The position numbers and the translations under genes are program-made. From Paenibacillus_Z sp042653205 (GTDB lineage Bacteria; Bacillota; Bacilli; Paenibacillales; Paenibacillaceae): 64,000 nt of DNA. Under the pieces are notes generated by a model, which ran no database searches, was not told the origin of the DNA, and worked only from the letters and a program-made list of their open reading frames with translations. Shown here piece by piece: positions 57,799-64,000 of this stretch; within the stretch, counting starts at the first letter, position 1, and each line of letters begins with the position of its first letter. The stretch lies in the NCBI RefSeq assembly GCF_042653205.1, contig NZ_JBHSHY010000018.1, positions 1-64,000 of the forward strand. Reading direction: 5' to 3'.

Positions 57799-59730
57799 AT
57801 GCACGTATTGACGGTTGATTATATTTCGAAGACTTACGGCGAGAAGGTGCTGTTCCAAGACGTGTCGTTCGGCGTGGAGACGGGCGATAAGATCGGCATC
57901 ATCGGCGTCAACGGCACCGGCAAATCGACGTTTTTGCAGGTGGTCGCGGGACTGGAGCCGCCCGATTCGGGCACGATTCTGACGGCCGGCGGCGCGACGG
58001 TGCGGATGCTGGCGCAGGATCCGAAGTTCGACCCCGAGGAGACGGTGCTGGACCATGTGCTCGGCGGCGATTCCGCGCCGATGCAGGCGGTCCGCGCGTA
58101 CACGGAAGCGCTGCGGGCGCTGGAGCTGAAGCCCGGCGACGAGGCGCTGCAGGAGCAGCTCGTCCGCGCCAACCAGCGGATGAACGAGCTGGACGCCTGG
58201 GGCATCGAGAGCGATGCGAAAATCGCGCTCTCGAAGCTCGGCATCCAGCACTACGACGCAAAGCTCGGCGTGCTGTCCGGCGGGCAGCGCAAGCGCGTCG
58301 CGATGGCGGCGGCGCTCATCCAGCCGGCCGACGTGCTGCTGCTGGACGAGCCGACCAACCACATCGACAACGAATCCGTCGCCTGGCTGGAAGGCATGCT
58401 GCAGAAGCGCAGGGGCGCGCTGCTCATGATCACGCACGACCGGTACTTCCTGGACCGCGTCAGCAACCGGACGCTCGAGCTCGACAAGGGCCGCGCGTAC
58501 TTCTACACGGCGAACTACAGCCGTTTCCTCGAGCTCAAGCTGGACCGCGAGGAGCGGGAGGCCGCGTCGGAGGCGAAGCGCCAGAACCTGCTGCGCAATG
58601 AGCTGGCGTGGATGCGCCGCGGCGCGCAGGCGCGCTCGACGAAGCAGCAGGCGCGCATCCAGCGCTTCGAAGCGCTGAGCGCGCAAGGGCCGGAGAAGGC
58701 GGCCGGCAAGCTGGAGATGTCCGTCGCGTCCTCGCGGCTCGGCAAGAAAATTCTCGAGATCGAGGGACTGCGCAAATCGTTCGAGGGCCGCGCCGTGATC
58801 GACGGCTTCAGCTACATCGCGGTGCCGGAGGACCGCGTCGGCATCGTAGGGCGCAACGGCCTCGGCAAGTCGACGCTGCTGAAGCTGATCGCGGGCAAGC
58901 TGGAGCCGGACGCGGGCACCGTCACGCTCGGGCCGACGGTGAAGCTCGGCGTCTTCTCGCAGGAGCGCGAGGAGATGGACGAGTCGCTGCGGGTCATCGA
59001 TTACATCCGCGAAAGCGCGGAGCAGGTGACGACGGCCGACGGCACGACGATCACGGCTGGCCAAATGCTGGAGCGGTTCCTCTTCCCGCCGGCGCAGCAG
59101 TGGACGCCGATCGCGAAGCTGTCCGGCGGCGAGAAGCGGCGGCTGCAGCTGCTTCGCGTGCTGATGGAGGCGCCGAACGTGCTGCTGCTGGACGAGCCTA
59201 CCAATGACCTCGACATCCTGACGTTGACGGTGCTCGAGGATTATTTAGACGACTTCCCGGGCGTCGTCTTCACGGTGTCCCACGACCGGTACTTCCTGGA
59301 CCGGACGGCGGAGCGGATCTTCGCCTTCGAAGGGAACGGCATCATCGAGCAGCATGTCGGCAATTTCTCGGATTATCAGGCGTACGCGGCCGCGCACGGC
59401 GCGCGCGCCGCGGACGCCGCCGAGCGCAGGGCGGAGAGTGAAACGCCGAAGCGGCCGGCGGCCGAGCCGGAGCAGGAGCCGGCCAAGCCGACGAAGATGT
59501 CGTACAAGGAGCAGAAGGAGTTCGAGACGATCGACGCGGACATCGAACGGGCGGAGGACGCGCTGCGGCAGGTGCAGGCGGATATGGAGGCGGCCGGCAG
59601 CGATTCCATGCGGCTGCAGGAGCTGATGACCGCTCAGACGGAGGTGGAGGCGAGGCTCGAGACGCTGATGGAACGCTGGACGTACCTGAACGAGCTGGCC
59701 GAGCAGATCGCGGCGAACAAGAAGAAGTAA
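57799..59730 (+). CDS. ABC-F family ATPase (Uup/YfmR-like)
   Basis: This 643-residue soluble protein has two ABC domains in tandem and no membrane part. Domain 1 has GVNGTGKST, LSGGQRKRVAMAAAL and LLLDEPTNHID. The linker (P-site tRNA interaction motif) spans about residues 240-300. Domain 2 has GRNGLGKST, LSGGEKRRLQLLRVL and LLLDEPTNDLD. A C-terminal coiled coil (about 560-643) with SYKEQKEFETIDADIERAE is the Uup-type DNA/RNA-binding tail. ABC-F proteins of this type act at the ribosome, resolving stalled translation. GGGAG precedes ATG 57799. An antibiotic-resistance role is possible but not indicated. Confidence 0.9.
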   Translation: MHVLTVDYISKTYGEKVLFQDVSFGVETGDKIGIIGVNGTGKSTFLQVVAGLEPPDSGTILTAGGATVRMLAQDPKFDPEETVLDHVLGGDSAPMQAVRAYTEALRALELKPGDEALQEQLVRANQRMNELDAWGIESDAKIALSKLGIQHYDAKLGVLSGGQRKRVAMAAALIQPADVLLLDEPTNHIDNESVAWLEGMLQKRRGALLMITHDRYFLDRVSNRTLELDKGRAYFYTANYSRFLELKLDREEREAASEAKRQNLLRNELAWMRRGAQARSTKQQARIQRFEALSAQGPEKAAGKLEMSVASSRLGKKILEIEGLRKSFEGRAVIDGFSYIAVPEDRVGIVGRNGLGKSTLLKLIAGKLEPDAGTVTLGPTVKLGVFSQEREEMDESLRVIDYIRESAEQVTTADGTTITAGQMLERFLFPPAQQWTPIAKLSGGEKRRLQLLRVLMEAPNVLLLDEPTNDLDILTLTVLEDYLDDFPGVVFTVSHDRYFLDRTAERIFAFEGNGIIEQHVGNFSDYQAYAAAHGARAADAAERRAESETPKRPAAEPEQEPAKPTKMSYKEQKEFETIDADIERAEDALRQVQADMEAAGSDSMRLQELMTAQTEVEARLETLMERWTYLNELAEQIAANKKK

Positions 59731-59803
59731 GCGGCTAGCTCCGTACGGGCGACGGCCGGCTGGCCAGCCAGCAAGGACAGACCGGAACCGGATAAGCGTG
59801 TTG

Positions 59804-59856
59804 AACTGCACCCCGATTGTCAGACGCCCTCTAACAATCGGAGGTGCAGTTTTTTA
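59804..59856 (+). terminator. Long terminator after the ABC-F gene
   Basis: AACTGCACC + CCGATTGT pair with ACAATCGG + GGTGCAGTT, broken by a single bulge, around a 13-nt loop. TTTTTT follows. The stem is long enough to function in either direction. Confidence 0.9.
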
Positions 59857-59992
59857 TAGCGCGATCGCGTTCTGCCCGGGAACTTGCCGGGGCTAAGCGC
59901 AGCATCCGGAGGGAGGCGTTGACCCCGTGCGCCAGCCGATCCGCAGCGCCTCCTTGAATCGCCTCGGACTGTGGAGCGCATTCGAATCATAA

Positions 59993-60001
59993 TGGTATAC
60001 T
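59993..60001 (+). promoter_or_regulatory. Extended -10 promoter of the second AraC-type gene
   Basis: TG-G-TATACT at 59993-60001, with no recognisable -35. The gene starts about 90 nt downstream. Confidence 0.4.
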
Positions 60002-60093
60002 GAACGCAACGTAGGGGGGGAATAGCCGAAATTTTCGCGATCGCAGCCTCCGTGCCCCGCATAACCGCCTCGTCCGGGAAAGGAAGGGACCTC

Positions 60094-60990
60094 ATGAGCA
60101 TGCTGCAATTCACGGTGCCGCCGCTGCCGCATTACATGCTGGGCGGGACAGCGCAATACGGGCCGGGCGAACGGCACGTCAGCCGCCGCAACGTCGGGGT
60201 GTTCGGCCTGCTGTTCGTCCGCGAGGGCTGCCTGTCTATGGCAGAGGAGGACCGGGAATTCGAGGTCGACGAAGGCTGCGCGCTGATTCTGCGTCCGGAC
60301 CGGCATCACTGCGGGACCAAGGGCTGCGCCGAGCCGACGTCGTGTTACTGGCTGCATTTTCGGACGACGGGAAGCTGGGCCGCCGCGGACGACGCGGACG
60401 ACGAGCCGCCCCGGCACGGAGAGGAAGCCGATGGCGAGAAACGCGCACCGGCGCTATGGACGTACGACACGCACGCCTTCCGGATCCGCGTCCCCCAATT
60501 CGTCCGGCTGTCCCAGCCCGAAATAGCCGAGGAGCTGTGCGGGCAGCTGGTCCAGCTGAACCAGAGCATCCATTCCGGCAGCGCGAAGTGGAGCCAGCAA
60601 TCGGTGTTCCAGGAGCTGCTGCGGCAGCTGTCCGCGTCCGCGGCCGAGGACGAGGCGACGCCCGCCGCGGCGTGCGCGGACCAGGCGGCCGCCTACCTGC
60701 GCAAGCATTACCGGGAGCCGTTGACGGCGCAGGAGCTCGGCGAACGGCTCAATTTCCACCCCGTGTACATCGCCCGCTGCATGCATCGCTACTACGGCTG
60801 CCCGCCGATGGAATACCTGCTCCGCTGCCGCATCGAGCAGGCGAAGCTGCTGCTGCTGCACACCGACCGCCCCGTCGCCCGCATTGCGGAGGAAGTCGGG
60901 TTCAATCAGGCAGCCTACTTCACTTCCTGCTTCACCCGGGCGGAGGGGCTGTCCCCGCGCAAGTTCCGGCAGCGGTTCGCGTACGGCTGA
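60094..60990 (+). CDS. AraC-family transcriptional regulator
   Basis: This 298-residue regulator has an N-terminal cupin-like domain (about residues 15-150; VGVFGLLFVREGCLSMAEE, EVDEGCALILRPDRHHCG). A very acidic insert near 100-130 (ADDADDEPP) follows. The C-terminal AraC HTH pair (about 200-298) shows LTAQELGERLNFHPVYIARC and PVARIAEEVGFNQAAYFTSC followed by SPRKFRQRF. The ATG at 60094 follows GGAAGG. It has no obvious partner gene, so its target is unknown. An imperfect hairpin (AAGACCG / CGGTCTT at 61008-61047) may end its message. Confidence 0.87.
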   Translation: MSMLQFTVPPLPHYMLGGTAQYGPGERHVSRRNVGVFGLLFVREGCLSMAEEDREFEVDEGCALILRPDRHHCGTKGCAEPTSCYWLHFRTTGSWAAADDADDEPPRHGEEADGEKRAPALWTYDTHAFRIRVPQFVRLSQPEIAEELCGQLVQLNQSIHSGSAKWSQQSVFQELLRQLSASAAEDEATPAAACADQAAAYLRKHYREPLTAQELGERLNFHPVYIARCMHRYYGCPPMEYLLRCRIEQAKLLLLHTDRPVARIAEEVGFNQAAYFTSCFTRAEGLSPRKFRQRFAYG

Positions 60991-61094
60991 CGCCGGATGG
61001 GAACGCCCAAAAGACCGACGCTCGCGGGATGTACCGCGAATGACGGTCTTCGAGGAGTCGGAATGCCGGTCCGGCTGCCGGCTTGCCCGGCTCC

Positions 61095-61538
61095 TTAGCG
61101 TCCGTTGAACGCTTTAAGCATCCAAATGTGCTTCTCGAGCGATTTGTGGATGGCGAGCAGCAGGTCGCCCGTCGTATCGTCGCCCGCTTCGGCCGACACT
61201 TCCATGCCTTCCTTCAGCTCGGCTGCCACCTTTGTGAAGTCCTCGATGAGGATGTCCACCATCTCGGAAGCGGATTCGCTGCTCGAGGCTTCCTTCACCG
61301 TCGAATGCTCCAGATACTCGGTCATCGTGGCGAGCGGCTGACCGCCGATCGCGAGCAGGCGCTCCGCGATGTCGTCGACGTGCAGCGTTGCTTCCTCGTA
61401 CAGCTCCTGGAATTTCACGTGCAGCGTGAAGAACTGGTTGCCTTTGACGTACCAGTGGTAGTTGTGGAGCTTCACGTACAGGACGCTCCAGGTCGAGATT
61501 TGTTTGTTCAGGATCGTTTGCAGTTTTTTCGTCGGCAT
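61095..61538 (-). CDS. dps: Dps-family ferritin-like protein (DNA protection during starvation)
   Basis: This 147-residue protein forms a dodecameric shell that oxidises Fe(II) with H2O2 and may coat DNA. The ferroxidase-site signature is seen in YVKLHNYHWYVKGNQFFTLH (His near residues 25 and 28) and TLHVDDIAERLLAIGGQP (His, Asp, Asp, Glu). ATG 61538 is chosen because GGGAG lies 9 nt upstream; the in-frame ATG at 61547 directly abuts that site. A PerR-box-like sequence lies about 235 nt upstream, which matches the known PerR control of Bacillus MrgA. Confidence 0.93.
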   Translation of the reverse strand: MPTKKLQTILNKQISTWSVLYVKLHNYHWYVKGNQFFTLHVKFQELYEEATLHVDDIAERLLAIGGQPLATMTEYLEHSTVKEASSSESASEMVDILIEDFTKVAAELKEGMEVSAEAGDDTTGDLLLAIHKSLEKHIWMLKAFNGR

Positions 61539-61547
61539 GTTCGGCAT

Positions 61548-61927
61548 CTCCCTTTGTCATAGAATGCGCGTGTCGTGCGCTGCCCCGGCGCTGCGCGCTG
61601 TCAGCCCTCCGGCGTTCCGTGCGGTCCCCGCGGCCCCGGCAGGATACCCAATTATTGTGCCGTATCGCCCGGCGAAATAATCGCGGCGGGCGAATCGCGG
61701 GAGCGGCCGCGCTCTTCTCTTCTTAACCGCGGTCCTTCGATGCTGAAACTCAAATAATAATAATTTCTAAATTAAAATTATTATAAATAAGCTCGTTTGT
61801 CAATACCCGCTGCCATGATCCCGTGCGGATTCCGCGCGCGGCGCGATGCGCTAGCGGCGGCGCAGCCGGGATGAACGGTATAAATCCGGCCGATCTGGCA
61901 ACACAAGAAGAGAGGAGAACGATACTA
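61548..61927. other. Divergent region between dps and galU
   Basis: About 380 nt without a supportable gene. The part nearest dps is GC-rich; the centre (61750-61800) is a striking AT-rich island containing the PerR-box-like element and a minus-strand TTGACA; the part nearest galU ends in the ribosome binding site AGAGAGGAGAAC. Confidence 0.5.
61772..61803 (-). promoter_or_regulatory. PerR-box-like element with minus-strand -35, upstream of dps
   Basis: TTAAAATTATTATAA at 61772-61786 differs at one position from the Bacillus PerR consensus TTATAATNATTATAA. On the minus strand TTGACA (61798-61803) lies next to it, with AT-rich -10 candidates inside the box (for example TAATTT at a 17-nt spacing), so the protein would block the dps promoter. 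The resulting leader would be long (about 230 nt). The site could also affect galU. Confidence 0.55.
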
Positions 61928-62800
61928 ATGGCACATACACGCGTACGAAAAGCAATCATACCGGCCGGGGGACTGGGCACGCGCTTCCTGCCGGCCACGA
62001 AGGCGCAGCCGAAGGAAATGCTGCCGCTCATCGACAAGCCCGCCATTCAATACATCGTCGAGGAAGCGGTCGCCTCCGGCATCGAAAGCATCATGATCGT
62101 CAGCGGCCGCAATAAGCGGGCGATCGAGGACCATTTCGACAAATCGTTCGAGCTCGAGGCGGAGCTCGAAGCAAGCGGCAAGGCGGAGATGCTGGAGCTC
62201 GTCCGCGGGATCTCGCATCTCGCGGAAATCGTCTACATCCGGCAGGGCGCGCCGCTCGGGCTCGGCCACGCCGTGCTCTGCGCGCGGCGGTTCGTCGGCG
62301 ACGAGCCGTTCGCGGTGCTGCTCGGGGACGATATTTTGCAGTCCAGCCGGCCTTGCCTGGCCGAGATGATCGATCTGTACGAGGAGCGGGCGTCCTCGGT
62401 CGTGGCCGTTATGGATGTGCCGTGGGACCAGACGCATAAGTACGGCATCGTCGACCTCGCGGAGGCCGGCGGCGGCCGGCTGAAGGGGCTCGTGGAGAAG
62501 CCTGCGCCGGCCGAAGCGCCGTCCAATCTGGCGATCGTCGGCCGTTACGTGCTGGAGCCCGGCATTTTCGAGCTGCTGGAGCACGCCAAGCCCGGCAAGG
62601 GCGGCGAGATTCAATTGACGGACAGCCTGCAGCGGCTGAACCAGACGAACCCGATGACCGCGTTCCGGTTCGAAGGCCAGCGCTACGACGTGGGCGACAA
62701 GCTCGGCTTCGTCCAGGCGACGATCGATTTGGCGCTGCGCCGGAGCGATCTGGCGGACGACGTGCGCCGCTATATGATCGAACGGCTGCAGCAAGACTAG
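61928..62800 (+). CDS. galU: UTP-glucose-1-phosphate uridylyltransferase
   Basis: This 290-residue enzyme makes UDP-glucose for glycolipids, teichoic-acid modification and exopolysaccharide. It starts AIIPAGGLGTRFLPATKAQP with KEMLPLIDKPAIQYIVEEA, the nucleotide-binding signature, and has LGLGHAVLCAR, VLLGDDI, VEKP and the C-terminal RYDVGDKLGFVQATIDLAL. ATG 61928 follows GAGAGGAGAAC at about 10 nt; a longer frame from 61823 lacks a site. Confidence 0.95.
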   Translation: MAHTRVRKAIIPAGGLGTRFLPATKAQPKEMLPLIDKPAIQYIVEEAVASGIESIMIVSGRNKRAIEDHFDKSFELEAELEASGKAEMLELVRGISHLAEIVYIRQGAPLGLGHAVLCARRFVGDEPFAVLLGDDILQSSRPCLAEMIDLYEERASSVVAVMDVPWDQTHKYGIVDLAEAGGGRLKGLVEKPAPAEAPSNLAIVGRYVLEPGIFELLEHAKPGKGGEIQLTDSLQRLNQTNPMTAFRFEGQRYDVGDKLGFVQATIDLALRRSDLADDVRRYMIERLQQD

Positions 62801-62854
62801 CGCCGGCGGTCCGGAAGCGCCCCTTCGGCGCGTCCCCGCCGGCAGAAGGCGAGG

Positions 62855-63826
62855 ATGACGTTGAGGATGAATCGAAAACAGATGCGCAACCGGACCGTGC
62901 TGCTGTCGGCATCGCTGTTGGCCGGCATGGCGATCGGGCTGTGGATGAACGAACGGATGCCGGAGCGGCAGGAGCTGCCGGCGGCCGCGAAGGCAGCGGA
63001 CGAGCCGGCCGGCGCTTCGCAGACGGCGGGCGCGGACGCGGCGGACATGCGGCACGGGCATGGGCATGACGATGCGGCGGATGATGCCGCCAGCGGCGCC
63101 ACGGACATGTCCGGCATGGCGGCCAGCGCGGATACCGCGGCTTGGGCGTGGCCGGATGGCGCGCCGCAAGCCGGACAGGCCAGCACGCTGCGCGTGACGA
63201 TCACGGACGCCGCGGGCAAGCCGGACGCCGGGCTGCGGGTCAACCACGAGAAGAAGCTGCACGTGATCGTCGTCAGCCAAGGGCTGTCGACGTTCCTGCA
63301 TTTGCATCCCGCGGAGACAGCGGAGCCCGGCGTGTTCGAAGGGGCCGTGACGTTCCCTTCGGCCGGCCGGTATAAGCTCATCGCCGATTTCACGTCGGCG
63401 GATGGGACGCAGCAATGGCGGAGCGCCTGGGTGCGGGCCGAAGGCGGCGGCGGAGCCCGCCTCGAGGAGCCGGCGCTGGCCGTGGACAAGCGGCTCGAGC
63501 GAACCGCGGACGGCGTGGCCGTCAAGCTGTCGTTCGACCGCGAGCCGAAGGCGGGCGAGGCCGTGAAGCTTGCCTTCTCGTTCGCGGACGCCGCGAGCGG
63601 CGAGCCGGTCCGCGACCTGCAGCCGTACCTCGGCGCCGCCGGGCACGTGGTCATTCTCGGTGCCGGTGCGGACGACTATCTGCATACGCACGCGATGAGC
63701 GCGGCCGGCGGGCCGGTCGCGGAGTTTCACGCGACGTTTCCGAAGCCGGGCCTCTATAAGCTGTGGGGGCAGTTTCAGCGGAACGGCCGCGTCCTGACGG
63801 TGCCGTTCGTCGTCGAAGCCGCCTAG
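62855..63826 (+). CDS. His-rich secreted or membrane-anchored protein with two beta-sandwich repeats
   Basis: This 323-residue protein begins with a signal anchor (about residues 13-30, LLSASLLAGMAIGLWM). A low-complexity linker rich in Ala/Asp/His/Met contains MRHGHGHDD and DMSGM, which look metal-binding. Two similar beta-rich domains follow (about 105-200 and 215-323). Each pairs a His cluster (FLHLHPAE; DDYLHTHAM) with a strand pattern ending in a glycine turn (TFPSAGRYKLIADF; TFPKPGLYKLWGQF). I recognise the general YtkA/FixH-like, cupredoxin-type layout but not a named family. A role in copper or other metal handling is inference. A very strong terminator follows. Confidence 0.65.
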   Translation: MTLRMNRKQMRNRTVLLSASLLAGMAIGLWMNERMPERQELPAAAKAADEPAGASQTAGADAADMRHGHGHDDAADDAASGATDMSGMAASADTAAWAWPDGAPQAGQASTLRVTITDAAGKPDAGLRVNHEKKLHVIVVSQGLSTFLHLHPAETAEPGVFEGAVTFPSAGRYKLIADFTSADGTQQWRSAWVRAEGGGGARLEEPALAVDKRLERTADGVAVKLSFDREPKAGEAVKLAFSFADAASGEPVRDLQPYLGAAGHVVILGAGADDYLHTHAMSAAGGPVAEFHATFPKPGLYKLWGQFQRNGRVLTVPFVVEAA

Positions 63827-63868
63827 CGAGGCGGCGGAGTATCGGCCGGCACGCTGCCGGCAATCCAG

Positions 63869-63915
63869 AAAAAAGCCGTTCGCGAAAACGATTGCGTTTC
63901 CGCGAACGGCTTTTT
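63869..63915. terminator. Strong bidirectional terminator
   Basis: AAAAAGCCGTTCGCG and CGCGAACGGCTTTTT form a perfect 15-bp stem extended by AAAACG/CGTTT around ATTG. Runs of A and T on both sides allow termination from both directions, serving the His-rich gene and the convergent gene at the right edge. Confidence 0.92.
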
Positions 63916-63916
63916 C

Positions 63917-64000
63917 TTATGCGCGCGAACCGCGGCGCCAGGCCCGGTACGCGCGCATCGCCGTCGCGGCGGCGAGCCAGAACATGGCGACGGCGATGAC
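63917..64000 (-). CDS. C-terminal end of a minus-strand membrane protein (partial)
   Basis: Reading the minus strand from the window edge gives 27 codons without interruption and a TAA stop at 63917-63919. The residues VIAVAMFWLAAATAMRAYRA form a hydrophobic helix, followed by the basic tail WRRGSRA. The stop sits immediately before the bidirectional terminator. The rest of the gene lies beyond 64000, so it cannot be identified. Confidence 0.55.
   Translation of the reverse strand, partial: VIAVAMFWLAAATAMRAYRAWRRGSRA

Larger units (their letters stand above)
59731..60093. other. Intergenic stretch between ABC-F and AraC genes
   Basis: About 360 nt with the ABC-F terminator, an inverted pair GGAGGCG/CGCCTCC near 59915-59955, and the promoter-like TGGTATACT at 59993. 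No gene is supportable. Confidence 0.5.

Overview
The window looks like the chromosome of a GC-rich, endospore-forming Firmicute of the Paenibacillaceae (Paenibacillus/Cohnella type). The reasons are the Bacillus-like order of housekeeping genes (rsmD-coaD-ylbJ-tmcAL-DUF177-rpmF, fapR-plsX-fab genes-acpP-rnc-smc-ftsY-ylxM-ffh-rpsP-khpA-rimM-trmD-rplS-rbgA-rnhB), sporulation and germination genes (ylbJ, a gerA/gerB/gerC-type operon), strong purine-rich ribosome binding sites, and a high GC content that leaves long antisense ORFs open almost everywhere. All assignments come from reading the sequence; no database search was run.

Layout. 1-2.4 kb: a visibly AT-richer two-gene phage-derived cassette (excisionase-like HTH protein and an HK97-type major capsid protein) bounded by terminators. 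2.6-4.6 kb: a D-2-hydroxyacid dehydrogenase followed by an lrgA/lrgB pair. 4.7-5.9 kb: a membrane-anchored PrsA-like foldase. 6.1-11.7 kb: an oligopeptide ABC transporter operon (oppA-B-C-D-F) with a near-consensus promoter and a hairpin between oppA and oppB. 11.9-16.4 kb: rsmD-coaD, then ylbJ and tmcAL on the minus strand, then DUF177-rpmF. 16.5-23.5 kb: type II fatty-acid synthesis behind a FapR box (fapR-plsX-fabH-fabD-fabG-acpP-fabF-rnc). 23.7-35.6 kb: chromosome segregation, protein targeting and translation genes (smc, SRP and its receptor, S16, L19, tRNA/rRNA maturation, signal peptidase I, RbgA, RNase HII).

At about 36.5 kb the Bacillus-like order breaks: a gene at the ylqG position runs antisense into the end of an etfB gene that has no etfA beside it. 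From there to 48.2 kb lies a fatty-acid beta-oxidation block (etfB; fadF-like membrane Fe-S oxidoreductase, fadN, fadA, fadE, fadD, PaaI-type thioesterase). It contains two different intergenic repeat arrays, one with a 51-54 bp period ahead of fadN and one with a 107 bp period ahead of fadD. The fadD array belongs to the same repeat family as a 41-bp duplication just ahead of ffh.

48.2-64 kb is more variable: a 59-residue membrane protein with an excellent promoter, a second small protein, a methionine aminopeptidase, the ger operon (minus strand), a catalytically unusual SRAP/YedK-like protein, about 1.3 kb of GC-rich repeat-filled non-coding DNA, an AraC regulator divergent from a pyruvate kinase that lacks the C-terminal domain, an ABC-F ATPase, a second AraC regulator, dps with a PerR-box-like site, galU, a His-rich secreted protein, and the end of a minus-strand membrane protein.

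Functionally the window holds both halves of lipid metabolism, FapR-controlled synthesis and a complete set of beta-oxidation enzymes except EtfA. The most unusual material is the solitary capsid cassette, the three or more repeat families placed directly against ribosome binding sites or in gene-free DNA, and the break at 36.5 kb.
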